DNA of 64,000 nt from CAYQLT01 sp964418425 (GCA_964418425.1 CAYQLT010000001.1:62001-126000); one strand, 5' to 3'. Shown: positions 7,962-16,932, counted from the first letter of the stretch. Numbers and translations are program-made. Notes: generated by a model not told the origin, from the letters alone.

Positions 7962-8993
7962 CTACCCCACCCGCACCCGAGGGTCGATGAGCATATACAG
8001 CAAGTCCAGCACCAAAAAGAGCACGCCCAGCACCACCACGTACAAAAGCAGCACGCCCAGGACGGTGGCCCGATCCAGCAGAAGCGACGCCTGAACGATC
8101 AGCCGGCCGATGCCGGGATAGTTGAAGATGGTCTCGGTGACCGCCACACCGCCCAAAAGCCCGAAAACCATGAAGCTGATGACGGTGGCCACGGGGATCA
8201 GCGCGTTGCGCAGGGCGTGCTTGCCGATGACCGTCGCCTCGTCCAACCCCTTCGCCCGAGCGGTTCGGATGTAATCCTGCTGGAGCGTCTCCAGCATGCT
8301 GGATCGGGTGATGCGCATCAGCTGCGCCCAGTACAGGTACGAGAGGGTCACGACCGGCCCCACCAGGTGACGTAACGCATCCAGGAAGATGTCAAGCCGG
8401 CCGTTCCACAAGGCGTCGATGGTGACCAGCCCGGTTCGCCAGCGGAACTCGGGGGCGACCACCGCCTGCAAGGCCCACACCGAAAGGCGATCCGGCGGGA
8501 ACCAGCCCAGCACGCCGTAGAAGATCATCAAGAAGACCAGCCCGAACACGAAGGTGGGGAATGACCACCCGATGATGGCAAAGACGCGGCTGGCGTGATC
8601 GATGGGCCGGTTGCGGTGGACGGCGGACAGCACCCCCAGCCACACCCCTCCCAGGGCCATGGGCAGCGAGGCGTACAGGGTCAGCTCCACCGTGGCGGGA
8701 AACCGGCGCACCAAAGCATCGAAGACCGGCTCCTTGGCGGCTTCCGACCAGCCGAGATTTCCCCGCAGGAGCTGCGACATCCACGCCACGTACTTGACGT
8801 GCAGGGGCGCGCCCAGGTTGTACTTCTCCACCAGCTGGTCCAGGGTGAACGTCTTGAGCTCCTGGGGGCTGCGGACAAACGCGGCCACCAGCTGGTACGG
8901 GCTGAGCAGCTGCATCAAGCCAAAGACCAAGAGGGTTGCGGCCAGGAAGAGCAGGGGTAACTGGGCAAGGCGGCGCACCACGAAGGGCAGCAT
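7962..8993 (-). CDS. ABC transporter permease, DppB/OppB type
   Basis: 343 residues, a normal length for the first permease of a peptide/nickel-type ABC importer. The N-terminal helix FVVRRLAQLPLLFLAATLLV fits the OppB signature domain, and the EAA coupling loop reads DYIRTARAKGLDEATV...LRNALIPV. A periplasmic insert with several Trp residues separates two helices. It lies between the binding protein gene (98 nt upstream) and the DppC-type permease (4 nt downstream) and is expected to form a heterodimer with the latter in the cytoplasmic membrane. Confidence 0.9.
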   Translation of the reverse strand: MLPFVVRRLAQLPLLFLAATLLVFGLMQLLSPYQLVAAFVRSPQELKTFTLDQLVEKYNLGAPLHVKYVAWMSQLLRGNLGWSEAAKEPVFDALVRRFPATVELTLYASLPMALGGVWLGVLSAVHRNRPIDHASRVFAIIGWSFPTFVFGLVFLMIFYGVLGWFPPDRLSVWALQAVVAPEFRWRTGLVTIDALWNGRLDIFLDALRHLVGPVVTLSYLYWAQLMRITRSSMLETLQQDYIRTARAKGLDEATVIGKHALRNALIPVATVISFMVFGLLGGVAVTETIFNYPGIGRLIVQASLLLDRATVLGVLLLYVVVLGVLFLVLDLLYMLIDPRVRVG

Positions 8994-9044
8994 GATGACT
9001 TTCGGTCACATCCGTTCTCCCAAGGGCCCGGCACAAGAGGGCAG

Positions 9045-9075
9045 GCCGGCGACGGGACGCCCTCCCACCGCCGGC
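9045..9075 (-). other. Stem-loop between binding-protein and permease genes
   Basis: A 7-bp perfect GC stem (9045-9051 with 9069-9075, loop 17 nt) lies in the 98-nt spacer between the solute-binding protein gene and the first permease gene. No T-run follows, so it is not a classical terminator. Hairpins at this place in ABC operons often protect the upstream transcript end and favour high binding-protein output; that role is inference here. Confidence 0.35.
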
Positions 9076-9091
9076 CCGCCTCGTCGCAGGC

Positions 9092-10906
9092 TCACTTGGA
9101 CAGGGTGTAGAAGTCCCGTCCGGGCCGGATCGGATTCCAGACGAACCCCTTCACCCAGTCCCGCATGACCTCCTGCTGGGTGCGATCCACCAGGAAGATG
9201 TCGACCGCGTTTTCGTATGCCAGTCTCTGAAGCTCGTAGTAGGCCGCCCGGCGCTCCTGGGGATCCACGGTGGAGACGCCCTTGGCAATGAGGGCATCGA
9301 ACTTGGCCAGGAGATCCTCGGGGAGCTTCTGGGCCCTGGAGAAGGTCCCCTGGGAGTGCAGGTAGGGTAGCACGAAGTTGTGAGGATCCGGGAAGTCCGC
9401 CAGCCAGCCGATGATGTAGATGGGCAGCTTGCTCTGCCGGTACGCCTGCAGGTACGTGGGCCACGGAACGGCCTGGATCTCGATCTGGAACTTGGGGTTG
9501 AGGCTCTCCACGTTGGCCTCCAGGATCTCGGCGGCGATGCGGCGAGCGTCGTTACCCTCATTGTAAAGCAGGGTGAACTTGAAGCCCTTCTCCCACACCT
9601 GGCCGCCCCATGCCTTGCGGAAGTGCTCCTCCGCCTTCTTCAGGTCGAAGGTGTAGACCGGCTGCTCGGGGTTGTGGTACGGGACGCTGGCCGGGATGGG
9701 CCCGCGCGCCTGGGTGGCCTCCCCCTGCATCACGTCGCGCACGTAGGTTTCCCAGTCGAAGGAGTAGTTGAAGGCCTTTCGTACGTCCAGGTCGCTGAAG
9801 AAGTCCGGCGGGATGCCCTGCCCGTCCAGCTTGCCGCTGCCGATGTAGTCGTTACCCTCTGGGGTGATCCGGAAGGTGAAGAAGGCCGCGGTGTTCACCA
9901 ACCACGGCAGCTTGCGGTAGACCTTCACACCCCTCATCTGCTCCACCTGGGGCAGGTACGGCGGATCCACCCGCACGATGTCCGCGTCGCCGGTCTGCAG
10001 CATCAGCTGGCGGGTCGCCCACTCGGGAACGTACTTGATGATGACGTTCTTCACCGGGGCCGGGCGCCGCCAGTAGGTCTCGTTGCGGGTCAGGATGACC
10101 TGGGAGCCCTTCTGCCATTCCACCAACCGGTACGGTCCCGTGCCGTTCATCTTGGAATACAGCGGGTCCTGCTCCGCCTTGGGGTCGTGCCACTTCACCC
10201 AGTTGTCGCAGCGCCCGTCCCAGTCCCCCTGGGCGATGGCCCAGTTCTTGTTGAGCACCGCGGCCCAGCTGGCGCTTTGCGCCACGATGGAAAGAAACGG
10301 CGGATACGGCTGCGCCAGGCGGAACACCACGGTGTCACCCTCGACCTCCACCGCCGCCTGAACCCGCCGGCAGACCTCGGTCAGGGTCTGGGCCGGCACC
10401 CGGTCGAAGGCGTCCACGCCCGCCAGCTGCATGGCATACTCCTCGATGCTCTGGGTGCCGAGCAGGGGTTCGAGGAGCATCCAGACGGGCCCGCCCGACC
10501 GGTCCTGCAGCATGGCCCGCTCGAAGCTGTACTCCACGTCCTGGGGTGTCAGGAGGGCGCCGTTGTGGAAGCGCACACCCGAGCGGATGGGGAACCGGTA
10601 GGTCTTGCCGTCGGCGGAGATCAGCCCGTTGGCCGTGCTCGGCACCGCGGTGGCCAGAAGCGGCACGAACCGATCCAGCCGCTCGCCGTCGTAGGCGATG
10701 AGGTTTTCGTACACCTGGTAGATGACCTCGCCGCTGGCCGTGTCGTAGGCGTAAGCCGGGTCCAGGGTCTCCGGCTCGCCGTAGGTGGCGAAGATGAGTG
10801 TGTCCGGGTTTTTCACCTCGGCCAGGCCGGTGCCCGACAGCGCCACCAGCAAGGCCAGCGCGGCGGCGGCTGCGAGAAGCGGCCTGCGGCTTATCCCGTT
10901 CACCAT
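9092..10906 (-). CDS. ABC transporter substrate-binding protein, family 5 (peptide/nickel type)
   Basis: About 604 residues. A signal peptide is visible (basic start, a Leu/Ala-rich core, cleavage probably after the Gly-Leu-Ala before EVKNPDTL). The mature part has hallmarks of family 5 binding proteins: LDPAYAYDTASGEV near the N-terminus and the GKTYRFPIRSGVRFHNGA and LTPQDVEYSFERA blocks. These proteins capture oligopeptides, nickel chelates or sugars outside the membrane and deliver them to OppB/OppC-like permeases. The ATG at 10906 follows GGAAAGGGG; a longer open frame upstream has no such site. The ligand cannot be deduced. It leads the minus-strand operon with the two permeases. Confidence 0.9.
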   Translation of the reverse strand: MVNGISRRPLLAAAAALALLVALSGTGLAEVKNPDTLIFATYGEPETLDPAYAYDTASGEVIYQVYENLIAYDGERLDRFVPLLATAVPSTANGLISADGKTYRFPIRSGVRFHNGALLTPQDVEYSFERAMLQDRSGGPVWMLLEPLLGTQSIEEYAMQLAGVDAFDRVPAQTLTEVCRRVQAAVEVEGDTVVFRLAQPYPPFLSIVAQSASWAAVLNKNWAIAQGDWDGRCDNWVKWHDPKAEQDPLYSKMNGTGPYRLVEWQKGSQVILTRNETYWRRPAPVKNVIIKYVPEWATRQLMLQTGDADIVRVDPPYLPQVEQMRGVKVYRKLPWLVNTAAFFTFRITPEGNDYIGSGKLDGQGIPPDFFSDLDVRKAFNYSFDWETYVRDVMQGEATQARGPIPASVPYHNPEQPVYTFDLKKAEEHFRKAWGGQVWEKGFKFTLLYNEGNDARRIAAEILEANVESLNPKFQIEIQAVPWPTYLQAYRQSKLPIYIIGWLADFPDPHNFVLPYLHSQGTFSRAQKLPEDLLAKFDALIAKGVSTVDPQERRAAYYELQRLAYENAVDIFLVDRTQQEVMRDWVKGFVWNPIRPGRDFYTLSK

Positions 10907-11252
10907 CTCACTGCCCCTTTCCGTGTGACGGACCATCATCCCCATTTGCCAACGTGTTGGTCCCGTTGCCGGACGTGTTGGTGGCCTGCTCCCTTCCATT
11001 GCGCTGTCTGCACCCACTCCCTTCCTGGGCAGGCCGCCGGCCGTGCGCCAGCCCGCCCTGGCTCACCGGGAGGAGGATTCCATTGGCGCCGGACGGTTCC
11101 CTGCCGGGGTAGCCGAAGGCCACGGGGCCCAGCCACCTGCCGAGGCCGGCACAGGTGAGGGGGCGCCGCGGGCTGCGGCAAGAGGGGGCAGGCGAGAGGA
11201 CTCCGGGAGCCGCGGCGGCCAGCTGCGCAGGAGCGGCGGATGGAGCCTGCGC
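10907..11252. other. Intergenic region between divergent ABC operon and valS, with a 21-bp-spaced tandem repeat
   Basis: No credible gene was found here. The notable element is a 10-bp direct repeat, acgtgttggt, at 10952-10961 and 10973-10982, exactly 21 bp (two helical turns) apart, 46 bp upstream of the binding-protein start. The first copy sits in a partly inverted ccaac/gttgg arrangement. This could be an operator for the ABC operon. No convincing sigma-A promoter for the minus-strand operon was identified. Confidence 0.4.
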
Positions 11253-11282
11253 TTGACACCCCCCGAGACGCCCTGTTACGTT
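11253..11282 (+). promoter_or_regulatory. Putative sigma-A promoter of the valS leader
   Basis: A perfect -35 hexamer TTGACA at 11253-11258 is followed after 17-18 bp by a TACGTT/TTACGT-like -10 at about 11276-11282. The -35 is convincing, the -10 is poor. A start near 11290 would give a leader of about 410 nt ahead of valS, fitting the T-box element inside it. Confidence 0.55.
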
Positions 11283-11289
11283 ACGCATG

Positions 11290-11640
11290 AATCGTCCACA
11301 ACCCATGGCCGGTCGGCGTGCCGCAGGCAGCCGGCTCGGCCGGCGCAAGAGGCGTGGATGGGGAGGAGTAGGCGCCGCTGCCCCGCCGGAAGAGACGGGA
11401 GCCCGCCGGCTGAGAGGTTCCCGGGTGGGAGGCGCCGAAGGTCGCCCCGGAGCTTCCGGGTCGAGGGGGCTGCCCGTGCGGGACCCCGCCAGGCCCGGAC
11501 GGCGTGCCGGCCCGTTACGGCGGCAAAAGTGCCGGCGCCTGGCGGGCCGCGGGGAGTGAAGGGGCCCGGAGCGCCGGCAAAACAAAGGTGGTACCGCGGG
11601 AGCCTGCCCTCTCGCCCTTTGGCGAGGGGGCCTTCTGTTT
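11290..11640 (+). promoter_or_regulatory. T-box riboswitch leader of valS
   Basis: The leader contains the T-box antiterminator sequence AGGTGGTACCGCGG at 11586-11599, the most conserved part of T-box riboswitches. This is followed at once by a terminator hairpin, so uncharged tRNA-Val should stabilise the antiterminator and allow valS transcription. Several GC-rich stems lie between 11340 and 11580, consistent with Stem I, but I could not place the specifier codon with confidence; GTC triplets occur in the region. The target amino acid is inferred from the downstream gene. Confidence 0.85.
11607..11640 (+). terminator. T-box intrinsic terminator upstream of valS
   Basis: A 10-bp stem (11607-11616 with 11621-11630, one G-U pair, loop of four) is followed by a T-rich tail ending in three Ts. 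It starts eight bases after the T-box motif, the expected arrangement for a terminator that competes with the antiterminator. Confidence 0.75.
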
Positions 11641-11700
11641 GAAGGGGAGCGTGCGGTTCCGACTCGCTCCCGTCGGCGCATCGGCGACGGGGAGGGCCAG

Positions 11701-14436
11701 GTGGCGATGACACAGCCAAGCCAGGTCCATTTCGAGGGCCGGGGGCAGGACGGTGCAGGCGGGGGGCTTGCGGCTGTCTACGACCCTCGGGGGGTGGAGG
11801 AGCGATGGTACGCCTACTGGGAGCAGGGCGGCTACTTCCGGGGCGATCCCGACCCTTCCCGGCCGGGATTTTGCATCGTCATCCCGCCTCCCAACGTGAC
11901 GGGGTCCCTTCACATGGGCCACGCCCTCAACAACACCCTGCAGGACATCCTGGTACGATGGCGGCGCATGCAGGGGCATGCCACCCTCTGGCTGCCGGGG
12001 ACGGATCACGCCGGGATCGCCACCCAGGTGGTGGTGGAGGCGGAGCTGGCCAGGGAGGGGAAAAGCCGCCACGATCTGGGGCGGGAGAGGTTCCTGGAGA
12101 GGGTGTGGGCGTGGAAAGAGACCTACGGAGGGGTGATCACCCGGCAGCTGCGCCGCCTGGGCGCCTCGTGCGACTGGTCCCGGGAGCGGTTCACCATGGA
12201 CCCCGGCTGCTCGCGGGCTGTCCGAGAGGTGTTCGTACGGTTGTTTGACAAGGGGCTCATCTACCAGGGCGACTACATCATCAACTGGTGCCCGCGATGC
12301 CGCACCGCGTTGTCCGACCTCGAGGTGGAGCACCAGGAAGTGGAAGGGCGCCTCTGGTACGTGCGCTACCCCCTGGAAGACGGGACGGGCGCCATTGTGG
12401 TGGCCACCACCCGGCCGGAGACCATGCTGGGTGACACCGCCGTCGCCGTCCACCCGGCCGACGCTCGTTACCACGCCGCCCGGGGCGCCGTGGCCATCCT
12501 TCCCCTGGTGGGGCGCCGGCTTCCGGTGGTCGCGGACGAGGCGGTGGAGATGGGCTTCGGCACCGGGGCGGTGAAGGTCACCCCGGCGCACGACCCCACC
12601 GACTTCGAGATCGGGCGGCGGCACGGGCTTGCGTCCGTGAAGGTCATCGGCGAGGACGGCCGGATGACCGAACAGGCCGGACCGGACTTCGCCGGGCTTT
12701 CGAGGGAGGAGGCCCGGGCCCGGGTGGTGCAGAGGCTGCGGGAGGGCGGCTACCTGGTGAAAGAGGAGCCACACCGGCATGCGGTCGGGCACTGCCAGCG
12801 CTGCGCGACCCCGGTGGAGCCCCTGGTCTCCAGGCAGTGGTTCGTGCGCATGAAGCCGCTGGCCGAGCCGGCCATCCGGGCGGTGCGGGAAGGACGCATC
12901 CGGTTCATCCCCGAGCGGTTCGCTGCCCACTACTTCCACTGGATGGAAAACGTCAGGGACTGGTGCATCTCCCGCCAGCTGTGGTGGGGGCACCGGATCC
13001 CGGTATGGTACTGCGCGGACTGCGGCCAGGCATCGGCCAGCGTCGAGGACCTGAAGGGCTGTCCCCGGTGCGCTTCCCCGCGCATCACCCAGGACCCCGA
13101 CGTGCTGGACACATGGTTCAGCTCTGCGCTGTGGCCCTTCTCCACCCTGGGCTGGCCCGAGGCCACCCCCGAACTCGCCTTCTTCTATCCCACCTCGGTG
13201 CTGGTCACGGGGTTCGACATCATCTTCTTCTGGGTGGCCCGCATGATCGTGATGGGGCTGGAGTTCATGGGGGACGTCCCGTTTCGGGACGTGGTGGTGC
13301 ACGGGCTGGTCCGCGACGCCCAGGGCCGCAAGATGAGCAAGTCCAAGGGCACAGGGGTCGACCCGCTGGAGGTGATCGAGGCCTACGGGGCGGACGCGCT
13401 GCGGCTGACCCTGGTCAGCGGGGTTGGCATCGGCAACGACGTCCGGTGGCATCCCGAGCGAGCCGAGGCCAACCGCAACTTCGCCAACAAGCTGTGGAAC
13501 GCAGCCCGCTTCGTGCTGATGAGGCTGCCTGAGGGCTTCCAGGCGCCCGAACCGGATGGCGGCCAACCGGTGGACACGTTGCCCCCACGGTCCCTGGCAG
13601 ATCGGTGGATCCTCTCCCGCCTGCAGGCGGTTACCGAGGAGGTGACCCGGCTGCTCGGGGCGTACGACTTCGGGGAGGCGCTGCGGGTTCTGTACGACTT
13701 CACGTGGGACGAGTTTTGCGACTGGTACATCGAGCTGGCCAAGCCCCGCCTGCAGCCCGAAGCTCCGGAGCCGGTGCGCCAGGGAGCCGCCCGGACCGCG
13801 TGGCATGTCCTGGAGCAGACGGTCCGCCTCCTCCACCCCTTCATGCCCTTTCTCACGGAGGAGGTCTGGCAGCGGCTGACGGGGCGTGGGGGCAGCATCA
13901 TGGTGGCCCCCTGGCCCAGGCCCCGGCCGCAACTTCGGGATCCGGAGGCGGAAGAGGCGATGGGCCGGTTCGTGGCCGTGGTGCGCACCATCCGAAATGT
14001 CCGGGCGGAGAAGGGAGTTCCCGTGGGACGGCGGATTTCGGCGGTGATCTGGGCGGACGGGGCCGTAAAACCCCTCCTGGAGGCCCACCGGGACGACATC
14101 TGCCGCCTGGCCGGGCTGGGGGAGCTGGTCATCGAGCCGCCGAAGCAGCGCCGACCGCAGGACGCGGTGCCGGCCGTGGCGGGTCCGTGGGCGGAGGTGT
14201 TTTTGCCCCTGCGGGACCTGGTGGATGCCGAGCGTGAGATGGCCCGCCTGCAAAAGGAGCTGGAGGCGGTGGACCGTCAGATCCAGCGCTGGGACGCCAT
14301 GTTGAGTCGGCCCGAGTTCGCCCGGAGGGCCCCGCCCGAGGTGGTGGAGGCTACCCGGCGCAAGAGGGACGACGCGCAGGCCACCCGGTCCCGACTGCTG
14401 GAACAGATGGAGCAGTTGCGCGAACTTGTCGGCTGA
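11701..14436 (+). CDS. valS: Valyl-tRNA synthetase
   Basis: 911 residues, a full-length class I aminoacyl-tRNA synthetase that charges tRNA-Val. The HIGH motif is HMGH at residues 71-74 within PPPNVTGSL, and KMSKS begins at residue 544. The editing (CP1) domain lies between, with TTRPETMLGDTAVAVHP, which removes misactivated threonine. A zinc-binding CADC...CPRC cluster precedes KMSKS. The anticodon-binding domain and the C-terminal coiled-coil arm (DLVDAEREMARLQKELEAV) are complete. GTG 11701 follows GGGGAGG; ATG 11707 is possible. Expression is likely governed by the T-box leader. It overlaps folC by 11 nt. Confidence 0.97.
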   Translation: MAMTQPSQVHFEGRGQDGAGGGLAAVYDPRGVEERWYAYWEQGGYFRGDPDPSRPGFCIVIPPPNVTGSLHMGHALNNTLQDILVRWRRMQGHATLWLPGTDHAGIATQVVVEAELAREGKSRHDLGRERFLERVWAWKETYGGVITRQLRRLGASCDWSRERFTMDPGCSRAVREVFVRLFDKGLIYQGDYIINWCPRCRTALSDLEVEHQEVEGRLWYVRYPLEDGTGAIVVATTRPETMLGDTAVAVHPADARYHAARGAVAILPLVGRRLPVVADEAVEMGFGTGAVKVTPAHDPTDFEIGRRHGLASVKVIGEDGRMTEQAGPDFAGLSREEARARVVQRLREGGYLVKEEPHRHAVGHCQRCATPVEPLVSRQWFVRMKPLAEPAIRAVREGRIRFIPERFAAHYFHWMENVRDWCISRQLWWGHRIPVWYCADCGQASASVEDLKGCPRCASPRITQDPDVLDTWFSSALWPFSTLGWPEATPELAFFYPTSVLVTGFDIIFFWVARMIVMGLEFMGDVPFRDVVVHGLVRDAQGRKMSKSKGTGVDPLEVIEAYGADALRLTLVSGVGIGNDVRWHPERAEANRNFANKLWNAARFVLMRLPEGFQAPEPDGGQPVDTLPPRSLADRWILSRLQAVTEEVTRLLGAYDFGEALRVLYDFTWDEFCDWYIELAKPRLQPEAPEPVRQGAARTAWHVLEQTVRLLHPFMPFLTEEVWQRLTGRGGSIMVAPWPRPRPQLRDPEAEEAMGRFVAVVRTIRNVRAEKGVPVGRRISAVIWADGAVKPLLEAHRDDICRLAGLGELVIEPPKQRRPQDAVPAVAGPWAEVFLPLRDLVDAEREMARLQKELEAVDRQIQRWDAMLSRPEFARRAPPEVVEATRRKRDDAQATRSRLLEQMEQLRELVG

Positions 14437-15832
14437 CCGCCGGGCCCTGGAACACCTGCAGAAGCTGGGCCGGTTCGGCATGCGCCTGGGCCTGGAGCGG
14501 ATGCGCGCCATCTTGTCTCAGCTGGGGCAGCCCCACCAGGCCCTGCGGTCCGTCCACATCGCCGGCACCAACGGCAAGGGCTCCACAGCGGTGATGGTGG
14601 CGGAGATCGCCCGGGCGGCCGGGCTGCGGGTGGGGCTCTATACATCCCCGCACCTGGTGCGGTTCCACGAGCGCATCGTGGTGGACGGGCAGCCCATCCG
14701 GCCCGAGGAGCTGGCCGAGGCCTTCGAAGCCGTTCACGCGGCCGTGCAGGCCGTCGCCCCGCAAGAGCCTCCCACCCAGTTCGAGTTCGCCACGGCGATG
14801 GCCCTCTGGCACCTGGCCCGCTGCCGGGTGGACCTGGCCGTGGTGGAGGTGGGCCTCGGTGGGCGGCTGGACGCCACCAACGTGGTGGTTCCCGAGGTGG
14901 CGGTGGTAACCCCCGTGGATCTGGACCACACTCAGGTGCTGGGCAGGAGCCTGGCGCAGGTGGCGTGGGAGAAGGCAGGGATCCTCAAGCCCGGGGTCCC
15001 GGTGGTGCTGGCCCCCCAGCTGCCCCCGGCCATGGAGGTCCTGGCTCGCCGAGCCCGGGAGCTGGGGTGTCCGGTGTACCGGGTGGTGGAGGGGACAGAG
15101 CGCCAAAAGACCGGAACCGACGGCGGCGGGGAGGGAGCGGCGCGCTGGAGCTTTCGGTTTACCCCGGCCGAACTTACCCTCAGCGGCAGCCGCTTTGACC
15201 TTATGGGGCCCGACGGGCTTGCGTGGGACGGGCTGTACGTGGGGCTGGCGGGCCACCACCAGGTGCAGAACGCGGCCACCGCTGCGGCGGTGGCGTGGGT
15301 TTTGTCGGAGCGGGGCTGGGCGGTGGGGGAGGGGGCGGTGCGTGCCGGGCTTCGAAATCCCCCGTGGGAGGCCCGCCTTCAGGTGCTGCGGCGCGACCCG
15401 CTGGTGCTGCTGGACGGCGCCCACAACCCGGCGGCCGCTCGTGCCGTTCGCACATCGCTGGAAGCCCTGCTGGGAGGCTTGCCCCGGGTGCTGGTGCTGG
15501 GGATGCTGGCGGAGAAGGATGTGGAGGGGATACTGCGACAGCTGGTGACGCCCGGGGCCATGGTGATCGCCACCCGGGCCCGCTCCTCCCGCAGCCCGGC
15601 TGTGGACCCTGCCTCGCTGGCCGCTTTGGCTGTGGCGGGCGGCGCGGCCGCCGCGGTTGCGGTGGAACCTCCCGGCGCCGCAGTCCGGCTGGCGGTGGAG
15701 GCGGGGCGGCGATGGGGCCCCGTGCTGGTAGCCGGTTCGCTCTACCTGGCGGGCGAAGTTCTGGCCAGCCGGGACGGGTGGCAGGGATCGACAAACTCCA
15801 GCGATAAACTACGCGCCGAACCGCAAGCATAG
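14426..15832 (+). CDS. folC: Folylpolyglutamate synthase / dihydrofolate synthase
   Basis: 468 residues of the Mur ligase fold. FolC adds glutamate to dihydropteroate and to reduced folates. The ATP-binding loop reads IAGTNGKGST at about residues 45-54, and the YTSPHL folate-binding loop and EVGLGGRLDATN with VTPVDLDHT segments are intact. A late LLDGAHNPAAAR motif marks the C-terminal ligase domain. The start is TTG at 14426 inside the end of valS, indicating translational coupling; the pairing valS-folC is a conserved Firmicutes arrangement. A short Gly/Ser/Asp-rich insert appears near residue 230. Confidence 0.93.
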   Translation: MSADRRALEHLQKLGRFGMRLGLERMRAILSQLGQPHQALRSVHIAGTNGKGSTAVMVAEIARAAGLRVGLYTSPHLVRFHERIVVDGQPIRPEELAEAFEAVHAAVQAVAPQEPPTQFEFATAMALWHLARCRVDLAVVEVGLGGRLDATNVVVPEVAVVTPVDLDHTQVLGRSLAQVAWEKAGILKPGVPVVLAPQLPPAMEVLARRARELGCPVYRVVEGTERQKTGTDGGGEGAARWSFRFTPAELTLSGSRFDLMGPDGLAWDGLYVGLAGHHQVQNAATAAAVAWVLSERGWAVGEGAVRAGLRNPPWEARLQVLRRDPLVLLDGAHNPAAARAVRTSLEALLGGLPRVLVLGMLAEKDVEGILRQLVTPGAMVIATRARSSRSPAVDPASLAALAVAGGAAAAVAVEPPGAAVRLAVEAGRRWGPVLVAGSLYLAGEVLASRDGWQGSTNSSDKLRAEPQA

Positions 15833-15882
15833 CGGGCAGGGGGACCGTCCCGGCGGCCCCACGGAAACGGTAGGGGTGCACC

Positions 15883-16446
15883 ATGAGCGAGCCCGCACGC
15901 GAGGCCGAGTCCCGTCGAGATCGCCTGAGTTTCGTGCTGACGTTGGGCGCCGTGGTGGTGGCGGCGGCCCTGGTGGGTTATGTGCTGGGCCAGGTGGTGT
16001 TTACCCGCTGGGTGAGCGTGCCCGGGGCTTCCCGCACGGTCGCCCGGCCAGAGCAGGCGGAGATCGTCCCGCCGGCACCGTCGCTGCCCGCCGCGCCCGG
16101 GCCGGCGCCCGCCGGTGGGCGCATGGCCTCGCCTGCCGAGCCGGCCCCAGCCGGTTCCGCAACGGCCGGCCCGGGCCCGTCCGCACCGGGTGGACCGCAG
16201 GTTGCGGGCTCCGGGGAGGCCCGGAACTGGTTCGTGCAGGTGGGAGCCTTCGGCAATGCGGACAACGCCGAGAGAACCGCAAGGGCAGCGCAGTCGGAGG
16301 GGTATGCCGCGCGCGTCGTCCCTTCCACCGGAGCCCAGGGTGCCACGGTCTACAAGGTGTGGATAGGGCCGTATGCCAGCCGGGAGCAGGCGGTGGCCGA
16401 GCGTGAGAAATTGAAGGCGCGGTGGCCGGATGCCTTCATCCCCTAG
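15883..16446 (+). CDS. SPOR-domain membrane protein
   Basis: 187 residues: a short cytoplasmic N-terminus, one transmembrane helix (about residues 17-45), a Pro/Ala-rich linker of roughly 60 residues, and a C-terminal SPOR domain beginning at NWFVQVGAF and ending at the last residues. SPOR domains bind peptidoglycan stripped of stem peptides at division septa or, in spore-formers, at sites of amidase action. The start ATG follows TAGGGGTG. Genes of this kind often sit after folC in Clostridia-like genomes. Its partner and function here are not known. Confidence 0.82.
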   Translation: MSEPAREAESRRDRLSFVLTLGAVVVAAALVGYVLGQVVFTRWVSVPGASRTVARPEQAEIVPPAPSLPAAPGPAPAGGRMASPAEPAPAGSATAGPGPSAPGGPQVAGSGEARNWFVQVGAFGNADNAERTARAAQSEGYAARVVPSTGAQGATVYKVWIGPYASREQAVAEREKLKARWPDAFIP

Positions 16447-16486
16447 CAGCTCCGGCGAGACGCGAGCGGGGAGGTCGACGGGAGTT

Positions 16487-16816
16487 ATGGTCGAGTCCGG
16501 GCAGTTGCCGGCGGTCCACGAGCCCCACCGGCCCCGCGGCTCGTACCGGGCCCACAAGGCCGACCTCATCCGCCGCTTGCGCCGCATCGAGGGCCAGGTG
16601 CGCGGGCTTCAGCGGATGATTGAGGAAGAAAAATACTGTGTGGACGTGCTCGTCCAGATTGCGGCGGTGAAGGCAGCCCTGGACAAGGTGGGGCTGGTGC
16701 TGCTGGAGGACCACACCCGAGGGTGTGTGGCGGATGCCATCAAAAACGACCGGAACGCGGATCACTCTATCCGGGAACTCATGGACGTGATCCTTCGTTT
16801 TTTGAAGGAAACGTAG
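16487..16816 (+). CDS. CsoR/FrmR-family (DUF156) metal-sensing transcriptional repressor
   Basis: About 109 residues, all-helical family of repressors that leave DNA when they bind Cu(I) or related ligands. The core IRRLRRIEGQVRGLQRMIEE is typical. The ligand residues of copper-sensing CsoR are present: Cys51, His76 and Cys80 (the latter two as HTRGC). ATG 16487 behind GGGAG is preferred; an upstream in-frame ATG at 16430 would overlap the SPOR gene by 17 nt and add 19 non-conserved residues. No copper ATPase or chaperone lies nearby, so the target is elsewhere or the gene regulates itself. Confidence 0.85.
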   Translation: MVESGQLPAVHEPHRPRGSYRAHKADLIRRLRRIEGQVRGLQRMIEEEKYCVDVLVQIAAVKAALDKVGLVLLEDHTRGCVADAIKNDRNADHSIRELMDVILRFLKET

Positions 16817-16932
16817 GATCCCGGCGGGCCTGCGAGAATTAAGGCCTTGAGATCCCAGACGGCGAGGCGGGGGCCGCTGGCCCGGGGTTGGGGGGGCAGT
16901 TCCGCCCGGTGTAAAGGTGGATGGGACCGGCC

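Noticed and set aside
11515..14511. A 998-residue antisense open frame opposite valS
   Set aside because: Third-position GC bias keeps antisense frames open here; the translation is low-complexity His/Pro/Gly/Arg and matches no family.
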